Source: PXAP01 sp964421595 (GTDB lineage Bacteria; Bacteroidota; Bacteroidia; Bacteroidales; PUMT01). Taken from it: a stretch of 64,000 nucleotides of DNA. Where the stretch lies: positions 1 through 64,000 of the forward strand of contig CAYQXY010000015.1 in the NCBI GenBank assembly GCA_964421595.1, read 5' to 3'. The translations under genes and the position numbers were made by a program. Each line of letters starts with the position of its first letter. Within the stretch, counting starts at the first letter, position 1. The notes below the pieces were generated by a model. It saw nothing but the letters and a program-made list of their open reading frames with translations. It made no database searches and was not told the DNA's origin. Below are positions 26,923 through 36,660 of this stretch, piece after piece.

Positions 26923-29900
26923 ATGCTCGACAGAATATTACATTTCTCACTAAATAACCGGCTGCTGGTGGTAGTGGCTGCAGCGGCAATAATGGTAGCA
27001 GGTTTGCGCACAGCGGCACGGATGGACATAGATGTCTTCCCCGACATCACTGCTCCTACTGTGGTGGTGATGACCGACGCCCACGGCATGGCAGCCGAAG
27101 AGGTGGAGCGGCTGATAACATTCCCGATAGAAACAACGGTAAACGGTGCTACCGATGTCCGCCGGGTGCGGTCGGCATCATCCTTCGGATTTTCATTCGT
27201 GTGGGTTGAGTTCGACTGGGGAACCGATATTTACAAAGCCCGGCAGATAGTAAGTGAAAAGATGGTAACCGTGGCGCCGCTTATGCCGGCGGGTATAGGC
27301 CAGCCGGTACTTGCACCGCAGACTTCGGTCATGGGTGAGATACTTTTTATCGGACTGCAGTCAGACAGTATCAGTATGATGGACCTCCGTACTATTGCCG
27401 AATGGGATATCAAACCGGTGCTAATGGCTACCCCGGGAGTTGCCCAGGTAACAATAATAGGAGGCGATTTCAAGCAGTACCAGGTGCTGGCCGATCCGCA
27501 ACGTCTCATGCACTATGGCGTGAGCATGCAGGAGCTTGCCGAAAGCTGCCGTGGTGCTTCGCTGAATTCCCAGGGCAGCGTGATCCGGCAATACGGCAAC
27601 GAATATGTAGTAAGGGGCATAGCCCGCACGAATGACCTCAGCGAACTGGGTGCATCACTTATCAGGAACGTCGGTGGCCAGCCTGTCCGCATCAGCGATG
27701 TGGCAGAAGTGCGCATTGGTCCGGCAGTGAAGACCGGCTACGGGTCACAGAATGCCACACCGGCAATCATCCTTTCAGTATCAAAACAGCCAAATGCAAA
27801 CACCCTCACACTTAGCGAAAATATTGAATCAAACCTGGCACAGTTGCAGGCGACCCTGCCTGCCGGCATTGTCATGGACAGTAAAATTTTCAGGCAGGCC
27901 GACTTTATTGAGACCGCCATCGCGAATGTTCACAATGTATTGATTGAAGGGGGTATATTCGTAACTGTGGTGCTGTTTCTTTTCCTGATGAGCTTCCGTA
28001 CCACGATAATCTCTCTGGTTGCCATACCGATCTCATTGCTCGCCTCGGTTATAGTACTGCACCTCCTCAACCTGAATATCAACACCATGAGCCTGGGGGG
28101 AATGGCCATAGCAATCGGATCGCTTGTCGACGATGCCATTATTGATGTAGAAAATGTCTACAAACGGCTCAGGCAGAATGTCAGGCTCCCGGAGCATGAA
28201 CGCACGCCCGTGCTCACTATCGTTTTTGACACATCAAAAGAGATACGCTCCTCAATCATCAAGGCCACCCTGATAATCATCATAACCTTCATTCCTCTTT
28301 TCTTCCTTTCGGGGATGGAGGGCCGCATGCTTCAACCGCTGGGAATTGCGTATATTGTCTCTCTTTTCACCTCCCTGCTGGTGGCTATGACGCTTACACC
28401 TGTGCTGAGCTATTACCTGCTTACCGATGAGAAACGACTGCTCCGGCAACAAAAGGAGCCATGGCTCAGCCGTAACCTCGCACGATTCTACCGGCGCACC
28501 CTTGATTCGGCGTTACAACACAGAAAGCTGTTCGTTGCAGTCTCCGCCGCCATGTTCATCCTTGCGGTTTTTACACTGCTCAACATGGGCCGCAGCTTCC
28601 TTCCCGAATTCAACGAAGGAGCCCTCACTATCAGCTCTGTCAGCCAGCCGGGCATATCCCTTGACGAGACTGATCAGATAGGCAATATGCTGGAAAAGGC
28701 CGTGCTCACCATTCCCGAAGTCACCGGAACGGCCCGCCGTACAGGCCGTGGCGAACTTGATGAGCATTCACAAACATCCAACAGCGCCGAGCTGGATATA
28801 AATTTCGAGCTGGAGGGAAGGCCTCAAGAAGAATTCATGGCAGATATAAGGGAAAAACTCTCCTCTGTACCCGGTGTGGCAATAAGCATAGGCCAGCCAC
28901 TGGGGCACAGGATTGACCACATGATAAGCGGTACACGGTCAAATATTGCAATCAAGATTTTCGGACCCGACCTGAGCACTCTCTATATGACGGGTAAACA
29001 GATAGAGGCAGTCATCACAGGCATACCTAACCTTGTCGATATTACGACCGAGGAACAGAGAGAAGTTCCGCAGATGCAGATCAGGGCAAACCGCGAAAGG
29101 CTGGCCTGGTATGGCATACCAGTTGCTCAATTTACCGGTTTTGTTGAAATGGCATTTGCCGGAGAGAAGATGGGCGAAATATTTGAAGACCAGCGCAGCT
29201 TCGATCTGACATTGAGGCTTAATGAAAACTATACCAACAGCATCGAGGGACTGAAAGATGCTCTTATTGATACAGGAGACGGAAAAAAGATTCCACTGTC
29301 ACAGGTTGCCGATATTATTTCGCACAGCGGCCCCAGTACCATAAGCCGTGAGAATGTTCAGCGCAAGCTGGTGGTATCGGCCAATGTGTCGGGAGGGGGA
29401 CTGAGTACTGCTGTTGAACAGATAAGGGAGCGTATAGAAGGACAGGTTACTCTGCCCCCTGGTTACAGGATCGAATACGGGGGACAGTTTGAGAGCATTG
29501 GGGAGGCATCGGTCACACTACTGATTGCAACGTTGATGGCGATCATGGTCATATTCCTTTTGCTTTACCAGGAATTCAAAGATCTCAGTCTTGCAGGAAT
29601 TGTGCTCCTCAACCTGCCACTTTCCCTGATAGGTGGGGTATTCGCCATATGGATAACCTCGGGAGTGCTGAGCATACCGGCTATAATCGGATTTATAACA
29701 CTCTTTGGCATTGCCACAAGGAATGGCATACTGTTGATCTCCCGCTATAAAAGGCTGGAGACACGGGGTTCCGGTATCCGCGAAAGCGTGATGGACGGTT
29801 CGGTCGACAGACTCAACCCCATACTTATGACGGCTCTCACTGCGGGACTGGCCCTTATACCCCTGGCCCTGAGTGGCAACGTGGCAGGAAATGAGATACA

Positions 29901-30015
29901 GAGCCCGATGGCAAAGGTGATTCTCGGGGGACTGCTATCATCGACTTTTTTGAATATTTATATTGTGCCGATAGTTTATATGATGCTGAAAAAAAAATCT
30001 GAACTACATGATTAA
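26923..30015 (+). CDS. Heavy-metal efflux RND pump, CusA/CzcA family
   Basis: This 1030-residue inner-membrane proton-driven pump exports metal ions from periplasm and cytoplasm. The order of parts is standard: a first membrane helix at 10-30, a porter domain, helices at about 340-510, a second porter domain and helices at about 860-1025. Diagnostic segments are RMDIDVFPDITAPTVVVMT, TTVNGATDVRRVRSASSFG, GGMAIAIGSLVDDAIIDVEN with the membrane acidic residues (about 395-412), RSFLPEFNEGALTI and FGIATRNGILLISRYKRLE. These place it in the HME group of RND pumps rather than the drug pumps. Its 3' end overlaps the next gene by 8 bp, so the two are translationally coupled. Confidence 0.94.
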   Translation: MLDRILHFSLNNRLLVVVAAAAIMVAGLRTAARMDIDVFPDITAPTVVVMTDAHGMAAEEVERLITFPIETTVNGATDVRRVRSASSFGFSFVWVEFDWGTDIYKARQIVSEKMVTVAPLMPAGIGQPVLAPQTSVMGEILFIGLQSDSISMMDLRTIAEWDIKPVLMATPGVAQVTIIGGDFKQYQVLADPQRLMHYGVSMQELAESCRGASLNSQGSVIRQYGNEYVVRGIARTNDLSELGASLIRNVGGQPVRISDVAEVRIGPAVKTGYGSQNATPAIILSVSKQPNANTLTLSENIESNLAQLQATLPAGIVMDSKIFRQADFIETAIANVHNVLIEGGIFVTVVLFLFLMSFRTTIISLVAIPISLLASVIVLHLLNLNINTMSLGGMAIAIGSLVDDAIIDVENVYKRLRQNVRLPEHERTPVLTIVFDTSKEIRSSIIKATLIIIITFIPLFFLSGMEGRMLQPLGIAYIVSLFTSLLVAMTLTPVLSYYLLTDEKRLLRQQKEPWLSRNLARFYRRTLDSALQHRKLFVAVSAAMFILAVFTLLNMGRSFLPEFNEGALTISSVSQPGISLDETDQIGNMLEKAVLTIPEVTGTARRTGRGELDEHSQTSNSAELDINFELEGRPQEEFMADIREKLSSVPGVAISIGQPLGHRIDHMISGTRSNIAIKIFGPDLSTLYMTGKQIEAVITGIPNLVDITTEEQREVPQMQIRANRERLAWYGIPVAQFTGFVEMAFAGEKMGEIFEDQRSFDLTLRLNENYTNSIEGLKDALIDTGDGKKIPLSQVADIISHSGPSTISRENVQRKLVVSANVSGGGLSTAVEQIRERIEGQVTLPPGYRIEYGGQFESIGEASVTLLIATLMAIMVIFLLLYQEFKDLSLAGIVLLNLPLSLIGGVFAIWITSGVLSIPAIIGFITLFGIATRNGILLISRYKRLETRGSGIRESVMDGSVDRLNPILMTALTAGLALIPLALSGNVAGNEIQSPMAKVILGGLLSSTFLNIYIVPIVYMMLKKKSELHD

Positions 30016-31186
30016 AATAAAAATAGTTATAATGGCTTTGCTGCTTTCAGCAAGTATTGCTGCATGGGCGCAGACAGAAGACGAAATTCTGGCAGAGATT
30101 GAGAATAACAACACCACACTCAAAGCCCTGAGTCAGGAAATTGAAGCCAGAAGGCTCGGAAACAGGACCGGGATATTTCTTCCCGATCCGGAGGCTCAGT
30201 TCAACTACCTGTGGGGAGACCCTTCCCTGCTTGGGAACCGGATCAATATAGCCGTTACCCAGTCCTTTGATTTCCCTTCGGCTTATGGGCATCGCCGGCA
30301 GATATCACGTGCACGCAATGACCAGCTTGAGGTTGAATATGAAAGGAACCTGAAAGCCATACTCTACAGGGCACGACTAATCCTGACTGATATTGTGTAC
30401 TATAATTCCCTGCAGCTTGAATACATGAGGCGTATTGATCATGCAGAGGAACTGGCTGCCTCCTTTGAGGCCAGGCTTGAGCAGGGTGAGGCCGGACTGC
30501 CCGACTACAACAAGGCACAGCTCAACCTTCTGAATGCGGAGAAGGAGATGGAGCTTTCAGTCATAGAACGGGAGATGCTTCTTTCAGAGCTTGCGGCCCT
30601 GAATGGAGGTAAATATGTTGATGTAACGAAAAGCGAATATCGGGCGCGGACAGTTCCTGGTGATTTTTCATCGTGGTACAGTGAGGCTGAACAGGCAAAC
30701 CCCGATCTTGAATGGCTGGCTATGGAGACAGAAATAAGTCGCAGACAGGAAAGCCTTAGTACGGCACTCGGGTTGCCGCGAATGCACGCCGGATATATGA
30801 GTGAAACTATCGGGGCAGAAGGTTTCCGTGGTATTGCAGCGGGACTGACAATTCCTCTGTGGGAAAACAGGAACCGTGTAAGTCAGGCACAGGCAAATAC
30901 CCTTGCAATGCAGGAAATTGAGACTGACAATAAACTCCGGTTTTATTACCAGCTCCAGGCCCATTTTGAAAAAGCCGTTGCACTGCAGAAAAGCGTTGAA
31001 GATTACCGGCAATCGCTATTGCGCCTTGACAATACCGAAATGCTTAAAATGGCACTTGACCTGGGTGAGATAAGCCTTGCAGAATATATTCTTGAGCTGA
31101 CCATCTATTATGGCAGTATTGACCGGCTGCTGGAAGCAGAAAGGGATCTGAGGGTTTCCATTGAAGAGTTATATCGATACAATTAA
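30008..31186 (+). CDS. TolC-family outer-membrane channel of the metal efflux system
   Basis: This 392-residue protein has a cleavable signal peptide (residues 1-22, ending AWAQ). It then has the two repeated alpha-helical hairpin regions of outer-membrane efflux proteins (OEP): EILAEIENNNTTLKALSQEI, GEAGLPDYNKAQLNLLNAEK, and in the second half GLTIPLWENRNRVSQAQAN and DLGEISLAEYILELTIYYGS. It would form the trimeric exit duct for the CusA/CzcA-like pump. It starts within the last codons of the pump gene (ATG at 30008) and ends the operon; the repeat-rich region begins right after it. Confidence 0.9.
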   Translation: MIKIKIVIMALLLSASIAAWAQTEDEILAEIENNNTTLKALSQEIEARRLGNRTGIFLPDPEAQFNYLWGDPSLLGNRINIAVTQSFDFPSAYGHRRQISRARNDQLEVEYERNLKAILYRARLILTDIVYYNSLQLEYMRRIDHAEELAASFEARLEQGEAGLPDYNKAQLNLLNAEKEMELSVIEREMLLSELAALNGGKYVDVTKSEYRARTVPGDFSSWYSEAEQANPDLEWLAMETEISRRQESLSTALGLPRMHAGYMSETIGAEGFRGIAAGLTIPLWENRNRVSQAQANTLAMQEIETDNKLRFYYQLQAHFEKAVALQKSVEDYRQSLLRLDNTEMLKMALDLGEISLAEYILELTIYYGSIDRLLEAERDLRVSIEELYRYN

Positions 31187-31260
31187 AGGCTCGCTTTTAA
31201 AAGGAACTAATAGACTCAGATAATTCCGCTTAGTTACATCAAGGGGTGAATTTCCGCCTA

Positions 31261-31690
31261 AGGAAAAAGGTTTGATTTTCAGGCTTTTTACTGTAAGAGC
31301 GGCACTTTTTTGGTTACCCGTTAGTTTAGTGTTGGAAAGATCTGTGGTAAATAAAGTTTTATGCAGAAACTGTTTGAAACGGTATTCTCCCCTCCTAAGG
31401 AAAAAGCCGTTAAGAAAGTCAAAGCTTTTTTCGTTAAGAAAACCTTGCTGTTCGAGCGCAGCGAGTTCAAGGTTTTTAGGAAAAAGGTTTGATTTTCAGG
31501 CTTTTTACTGTAAGCGCGGCACTTTTTTGGTTACCTTTTTTTTGCTGCAGAAAAAAAGGTAAAGCAAATCGTAGCGAGTTAACGGTTTTTAGAAAAAAAC
31601 AGTGATTTTTAGCCTTTTTCCGCATGCGCGGCACTTTTTTGGTTACCTTATTTTTGCTGTAGAAAAAAAGGTAAAAAGTTAAAATATGTT
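31261..31690 (+). repeat. Three copies of an extragenic palindromic repeat
   Basis: Copies start at about 31261, 31478 and 31600. Each contains GGTTTGATTTTCAGGC or a variant, a GCGGCACTTTTTTGGTTACC box, and in copies two and three a hairpin with TTACCTTTTTTT paired to AAAAAAAGGTAA (31531-31562; similar at 31643-31673). A second shared block, GCAGCGAGTT followed by GGTTTTTAG, lies before copies two and three. The open frame crossing this area (31272-31562) is an artefact of the repeats. The region 31187-31809 holds no gene. The same family occurs at 15.8 kb. Confidence 0.8.
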
Positions 31691-31809
31691 ATAGCATGAT
31701 TTTAACACTGCATTAATTGACATTAAGCAAGTAATTTAATTCATATAAGCTTTACCTTTTCGGTCAATTAGGATAAAACCAATCAAAACCAGGAATAAAA
31801 TTTAATTTT

Positions 31810-32961
31810 ATGAAAAAAACAATTCTTATGGTACTTCTTGCCCTTGGCTCAGCAACAGTTTCGCAGGCTCAGTTCGGCCCGCCAAGGATCGTATCGCCTG
31901 AGATAAAAGAAGATAACTCTGTTATTTTCCGGCTATTCGCCCCGAAAGCTGAAACAGTAACAATTTCAGGCAACTGGATGGATGGATGGGGAGCTACGGA
32001 AACCCTCGAAAGAAATGACACCGGTTTGTGGACAATTACCGTCCAGCCTTTGAAACCCGAATTCTATACCTACAATTTCAATGTTAACGGAGTGAAGGTA
32101 ATTGACCCGGGCAATCCACTGTCTGTGCGTGATGGAGTAAATATTTTCAGCACGCTTATGGTTCCCGGCAAGGAAAGCCACCTTTATAAAAATAATAACG
32201 TGCCTCACGGGACTCTTGAAAAGGTGTGGTACTCCTCGCCCACTCTTGGGTTAGACAGGCGAATGTATGTTTATACACCCCCGGGGTATAAAAATTCGAC
32301 TCAAAAATATCCAGTGCTGTACCTTCTTCACGGAGGAGGAGGAGATGAAGATGCATGGACATCGCTTGGAAGGACCCCGCAGATCATTGATAACCTCATA
32401 GCCGAGGGGAAGGCCCTGCCTATGATAGTGGTTATGACCAATGGCAACCCCGGGCAGGCAGCTGCTCCAACAGAACAGATAGCCGGTAAGGCACCACAGG
32501 ACTTCACAGGCATGGGCAGCGGACTATTCGAGAAGAGCCTGATAGAAGATGTGATACCATTTATCGAAAAGAATTACAGGGTCGATGCACAAAAGTCACG
32601 TCGTGCAGTTGCCGGACTATCGATGGGAGGCATTCAGACAATGACCTTATCATTCACCAGCCCGGAAACATTCTCTTACTACGGTGTCATGAGCATGGGG
32701 CTGGTCGATCTGACACAGTTCGGCCGCAAGGAAACAGGAGAAGACAGGATTGTCAGTCTCGGGAAGCTCAGGAAATCCAACCCTGAGCTTTACTGGATAG
32801 CATGCGGAACCGGTGACTTCCTCTACAAGTCAGTCGTCGAGCTTATTGCATTCCTTGAGGAACAGGATTTTCCTCATATCTATGTTGAGACCGACGGGGG
32901 ACATACCTGGGACAGGTGGCGGATCTACCTTTCAGACCTTGCCCCACTACTTTTCCGATAG
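31810..32961 (+). CDS. Secreted esterase with N-terminal E-set domain (esterase D / feruloyl-acetylxylan type)
   Basis: The 383-residue protein has a signal peptide (1-20, ending SQAQ). An immunoglobulin-like E-set/CBM48 domain follows at about 25-115 (SVIFRLFAPKAETVTISGNW). The rest is an alpha/beta hydrolase of the putative esterase family: YPVLYLLHGGGGDEDAW forms the oxyanion region, AVAGLSMGGIQTM holds the nucleophile Ser near residue 272, and the catalytic His lies in GGHTWDRWRIYLSDL near the end. Such enzymes remove acetyl or feruloyl groups from plant polysaccharides, or act on other esters. A strong terminator 50 bp downstream ends the unit. The substrate is inferred from the family. 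Confidence 0.88.
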   Translation: MKKTILMVLLALGSATVSQAQFGPPRIVSPEIKEDNSVIFRLFAPKAETVTISGNWMDGWGATETLERNDTGLWTITVQPLKPEFYTYNFNVNGVKVIDPGNPLSVRDGVNIFSTLMVPGKESHLYKNNNVPHGTLEKVWYSSPTLGLDRRMYVYTPPGYKNSTQKYPVLYLLHGGGGDEDAWTSLGRTPQIIDNLIAEGKALPMIVVMTNGNPGQAAAPTEQIAGKAPQDFTGMGSGLFEKSLIEDVIPFIEKNYRVDAQKSRRAVAGLSMGGIQTMTLSFTSPETFSYYGVMSMGLVDLTQFGRKETGEDRIVSLGKLRKSNPELYWIACGTGDFLYKSVVELIAFLEEQDFPHIYVETDGGHTWDRWRIYLSDLAPLLFR

Positions 32962-33013
32962 TCACACCCGGAAAACAGCACAATATTCAAACCACCATAA
33001 AACCCCAACCCTG

Positions 33014-33042
33014 CCGCCACAGAATACCTGTGGCGGTTTTTT
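33014..33042 (+). terminator. Rho-independent terminator after the esterase gene
   Basis: A perfect 9-bp stem, CCGCCACAG with CTGTGGCGG, encloses the 5-nt loop AATAC and is followed directly by TTTTTT. It lies 53 bp past the esterase stop. Confidence 0.9.
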
Positions 33043-33138
33043 ATGCTCCTGTCAAATTCCTGGAAAACAGTCGGTAATGAGTATTTAATTTAGTATCTTA
33101 GCATTAGCCTACAGTATATTAATTTAAAAAAAATTATT

Positions 33139-33954
33139 ATGGAAATACCTGCATATAACCGGTTAAAAGGACAGGTAGCAATTGTTACCGGTTCAAGTTC
33201 GGGCCTTGGAAAAGCAACAGTGATCCAGATGGCCAGGGAAGGAGCCCGGGTCCTGGTCAATCACCTGACCCATGAAGAAGATGCCCGTGAGATAGCCAGC
33301 GAAATAAAGGATTTCGGTGGAGAGGCAATAATCTTTAAGGCCGATGTCAGCAAGGAGGAAGACGTTAAGGCAATGTTCAGCAAAGCAATTGAAACATACG
33401 GGACAGTCCACATCCTGGTAAACAATGCAGGAATAGAAAGCTATTCCACTATCGAAGAGATGACACTGGAGCAGTGGCAAAAGGTGATCGCTGTAAATTT
33501 ACAGGGCACCTTCCTTTGCACACGGGAGGCCATAAAGGAATTCAACAGGAGGGGGATTGATGAAAGCGTCTCCAGATCGGTCGGAAGGATCATATGTATA
33601 AGCTCGGTCCACCAGCGCATACCGTGGGGAGGTAATTCCAATTACGCTGCATCGAAGGGCGGGATAACACAATTTATGAAATCCGTTGCCCAGGAGGTCG
33701 CACCTTACAAGATTAGGGTTAACAGTATTGCTCCGGGTGCCATCAGGACTCCTATCAACAAAGACTCCTGGGACACCCCGGAAGAAGAGGAGAAAATGCT
33801 GAAACTCATCCCCTATAACCGTATTGGAGATCCTCTGGATATAGCCCGTGCTGCCGTCTGGCTGGCATCCGATGAGTCAGATTACGTCCATGGCACCACC
33901 CTTTTCGTTGATGGAGGAATGACACTGTATCCATCATTTGCACCACAGGAATAG
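33139..33954 (+). CDS. SDR-family oxidoreductase (glucose 1-dehydrogenase-like)
   Basis: This classical short-chain dehydrogenase has 271 residues. The cofactor loop is VTGSSSGLGKATVIQMAREG at about 16-35. NNAGIESYSTIEEMTLEQW follows at about 95-113, the catalytic Ser is in ICISSVHQ, and Tyr169 and Lys173 are in NYAASKGG. The tail DYVHGTTLFVDGGMTLYPSF is typical of the glucose 1-dehydrogenase subgroup. The protein is cytoplasmic and uses NAD(P). The gene lies alone between two terminators, so it is probably its own transcript. The true sugar or polyol substrate is unknown. Confidence 0.92.
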   Translation: MEIPAYNRLKGQVAIVTGSSSGLGKATVIQMAREGARVLVNHLTHEEDAREIASEIKDFGGEAIIFKADVSKEEDVKAMFSKAIETYGTVHILVNNAGIESYSTIEEMTLEQWQKVIAVNLQGTFLCTREAIKEFNRRGIDESVSRSVGRIICISSVHQRIPWGGNSNYAASKGGITQFMKSVAQEVAPYKIRVNSIAPGAIRTPINKDSWDTPEEEEKMLKLIPYNRIGDPLDIARAAVWLASDESDYVHGTTLFVDGGMTLYPSFAPQE

Positions 33955-34044
33955 CTCCGGAGTGTTTTCGCCGGCCCTGACCGCTTCACTTTGCGAAGTT
34001 CCTGATTTCACATGCCTTGCTGACAGAGCCCCGAAAGAACTTTA

Positions 34045-34081
34045 CCGCGCCCATTGGCTTTGGCAATGGACGCGGATTTTT
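34045..34081 (+). terminator. Rho-independent terminator after the SDR gene
   Basis: CCGCG-C-CCATTG pairs with CAATGG-A-CGCGG around a 7-nt loop and is followed by ATTTTT. The only defect is one C/A mismatch. It lies 91 bp past the SDR stop, inside a copy of the dispersed GCAAAGCCCCG-type repeat. The rest of the gap 33955-34278 holds nothing else recognisable. Confidence 0.8.
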
Positions 34082-34278
34082 AAGTTAATTAGAACAATAT
34101 TCCTTTTTGGGAAATATTCAAATACCGGATTAGCCACCATCAGACAAGGTGTACTTTTATGCCCCGATTTGTAACTGGCCAATCTCTTAGACCGTACATG
34201 ACTGGTCAGGTAAATCCAAAGAGGTTACCAACACCCCTGAGGAGTGGATTCTGAATTTACACCATAACAAGCTTTTTT

Positions 34279-35595
34279 CTAAACAACAGGCATCTTCCAG
34301 GGAGCTCTGTATTCAACCTTTGCAAAAGCATCGGCTTCAGCATCATTGATGAAACGCTGGTTATCACCGTCCCAGTCAAGTTTGCGTCCCAGCCTGTAGG
34401 AGATATTTCCAAGGTGCGCAAAACGTGCGATGTGGGCGCCTATTTCAATATCGCAATTCGGTTTTTCCCTTGTTTTAATACAGTTGATAAAGTTCTCCAT
34501 ATGAAGGTCGAGTCCCCGTCCTGTACTCTTTTGAACAGGAACCGCCTCAAGGCCTTCCTTCATGCCAAAACCTCTCGACTCGGGAATTACCTCCCATCCA
34601 CTGCGGTCAACAACCAGGGTTCCATGCTCGCCGATAAATGCAACACCATGTCCACGGCCATAGTTAGCACCATAAATCCCCACTGTATGATCCCATATCA
34701 GGCCAAAATCGCCAAAATCGTAAGTTGCAACCTGTGTATCGGGAGTTTCCATGGCATCATGCGGGAAAGCATACTTTCCGCCTGTAGAGGAGATTGATTT
34801 AGGCACATACTGATCCATGCCAAACAGGCCATAATCCAGAAGATGCACACCCCAGTCCGTCATCAGTCCCCCGGCATAATCCCAAAACCACCTGAAAGTA
34901 AAATGGAACCTGTTCATATTGAACGGAGTATTGGGCGCAGGCCCGAGCCACATATTATAATCAACTCCCGGAGGAACAGGACTGTCAGGCACAACAGGAA
35001 TATCTCCTTTCCATCCAACATATGACCAGACCTTGACAAGCCTGATACGGCCCAGATGACCTTCATGAAGATACTTTACTGAGTCCATCCAGTGAGGATC
35101 ACTTCGCTGCCATTGCCCAACCTGAACAATACTTTTGTACCGCCGGGCTGCCTTAACCATTACATTGCACTCTTCAATGGAGTTACCAAGCGGTTTTTCG
35201 CAGTAAACATCCTTGCCGGCTTCGGCGGCATAAACCATTTGCAGGCAGTGCCAGTGGTCGGGTGTACCAACAATTACAGCATCAATATCTTTTTGCTCAA
35301 GTAATTTTCTGAAGTCACTGTATAGTTTCGGTTTCTTCCCGGTTAACTTTTCTGTATCGGCCGCTCTTTCATTCAGGACATTACTGTCAACATCACAAAG
35401 TGCGCCACATTCTACATTCGGGATCTTGAGAATTGATTGCAGGTTGCTGAACCCCATACCCTTGCAACCAATAAGTCCCACTACGATCTTATCATTCGCA
35501 GAAAAGCTCCCGGCTTTCATTATCAGAGGAAAGGCACCAAGACCAAGTCCAAGTGCTGCAGTTTTTTTTATAAAATTACGTCTGTTGGTATCCAT
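34279..35595 (-). CDS. Exported Gfo/Idh/MocA-family oxidoreductase
   Basis: The 438-residue protein begins with a Tat-like signal (NRRNFIKKTAALGLGLGAFP), as many Bacteroidota Gfo/Idh proteins do. The Rossmann domain shows VGLIGCKGMGFSNLQSIL, IDAVIVGTPDHWHCLQMVYA and the EKPLGNSIEEC motif with the catalytic Lys of the EKP triad. The second domain includes DWGVHLLDYGLFGMDQYVP. The family uses NAD(P) to oxidise or reduce sugars or their derivatives. It follows the DUF1080 gene with a 9-bp gap, and this pair recurs in polysaccharide and 3-keto-sugar pathways. A terminator for the pair was not identified. Confidence 0.92.
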   Translation of the reverse strand: MDTNRRNFIKKTAALGLGLGAFPLIMKAGSFSANDKIVVGLIGCKGMGFSNLQSILKIPNVECGALCDVDSNVLNERAADTEKLTGKKPKLYSDFRKLLEQKDIDAVIVGTPDHWHCLQMVYAAEAGKDVYCEKPLGNSIEECNVMVKAARRYKSIVQVGQWQRSDPHWMDSVKYLHEGHLGRIRLVKVWSYVGWKGDIPVVPDSPVPPGVDYNMWLGPAPNTPFNMNRFHFTFRWFWDYAGGLMTDWGVHLLDYGLFGMDQYVPKSISSTGGKYAFPHDAMETPDTQVATYDFGDFGLIWDHTVGIYGANYGRGHGVAFIGEHGTLVVDRSGWEVIPESRGFGMKEGLEAVPVQKSTGRGLDLHMENFINCIKTREKPNCDIEIGAHIARFAHLGNISYRLGRKLDWDGDNQRFINDAEADAFAKVEYRAPWKMPVV

Positions 35596-35604
35596 AAAAC
35601 TATA

Positions 35605-36660
35605 TTATTGGTTAATAATCGGAGTTAGTACAATATTACGATAGGAGACCACACCATGGTCGCCCTGAAGATAGATCGGTCCGGGTGCAAATACATCTGA
35701 TGTCAGCGCACCGCCGGTTGGTCCGTAAACCGGAACATTGTCAAGTATTTTCACATCATTCAGCAGAACAGTCACATGTCTGTCAACCAATGTTATGTCC
35801 ATGCTCTGCCATTGACCGGCAGGTTTTTCGGCATTGACTGAAGGAGCAACCCTGCTGTACAGACCGCCCATATTATGGGAATCTAATTCCCTGCCATAAG
35901 AATCGACAACCTGGATCTCATACATGCCCCTCAGGTAAACGCCCGAGTTGCTTCCGGCGGGTAAATTCACCTCCAGTTTAAGATTAAAATCGCCGAACTC
36001 CTCCACTGTTTGCAAATTGCCATAGTTCACCCGTGGCTCACCGGGCTTCCGGGCAACATCATTGAAAAGTACACCATCAACCACTTTGAATCCGTTTACC
36101 TGGCTCTCATTGGTCAGCTTCCAGCCCGAAAGATCGGTTCCGTTAAAAAGATTTAGAGGCTCGCCAAAATTTAGTGCAGTCAAGTCAGGTGCTGGAGGTA
36201 CGTCAGGCAGTTTTATGCCTTCAAACCATGTAGAATCAACCCCGGTTCCGTCAGCCCTGGGTTCGAGAAAATAACCGGAAATATTTTCACCATCGGTTTT
36301 GGCTTCCATCCAGCTGGTAGCCACATGTATGCGCGGGGCATCTCCTTCACTTGCAGGACTCCTCATCAGGTTCCCGGTACGGGTGACGTACAGGGTATTG
36401 CCGTTGGCAAGGAATACATTCGATACAGGTGTTACACTGCCCCATTTCCACAACAATTCAGCATCAAGGTAGCCATCTTCCCGGGTAACCCCCAGCCATC
36501 CGACAAATCCACCGTCAATATCAAATGACCAGTGGCCGATAAACTCGCTGATATCAGTTTTTACCGGGGGTTCGGGTTCATTCGTGGTTAAACTCTCCTG
36601 ACAGGAGGCTAGCCCAAAAAAAGCAATAATTATAAATAAGTTGACAATTACTGATCTCAT
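35605..36660 (-). CDS. DUF1080 (3-keto-disaccharide hydrolase-type) lipoprotein
   Basis: This 351-residue lipoprotein has its lipobox at LASC, with the lipidated Cys at residue 20. The N-terminal region (30-150) is beta-rich and not assigned. From about 165 to 349 lies a DUF1080 jelly-roll: LFNGTDLSGWKLTNES, NYGNLQTVEEFGDFNLKLEV, LPAGSNSGVYLRGMYEIQVV, GQWQSMDITLVDRHVTVLL and YLQGDHGVVSYRNIVLTPI. DUF1080 proteins include 3-keto-glycoside hydrolases that work with Gfo/Idh dehydrogenases, which fits the next gene (9 bp downstream). It is the first gene of the pair; the promoter must lie in 36661-37267. Confidence 0.9.
   Translation of the reverse strand: MRSVIVNLFIIIAFFGLASCQESLTTNEPEPPVKTDISEFIGHWSFDIDGGFVGWLGVTREDGYLDAELLWKWGSVTPVSNVFLANGNTLYVTRTGNLMRSPASEGDAPRIHVATSWMEAKTDGENISGYFLEPRADGTGVDSTWFEGIKLPDVPPAPDLTALNFGEPLNLFNGTDLSGWKLTNESQVNGFKVVDGVLFNDVARKPGEPRVNYGNLQTVEEFGDFNLKLEVNLPAGSNSGVYLRGMYEIQVVDSYGRELDSHNMGGLYSRVAPSVNAEKPAGQWQSMDITLVDRHVTVLLNDVKILDNVPVYGPTGGALTSDVFAPGPIYLQGDHGVVSYRNIVLTPIINQ

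Noticed and set aside
31272..31562. 96-codon open frame
   Set aside because: It lies entirely within the T-run/A-run repeat copies and encodes the repeat itself.
33938..34174. 78-codon open frame after the SDR gene
   Set aside because: It runs across a strong terminator hairpin and a dispersed repeat copy.
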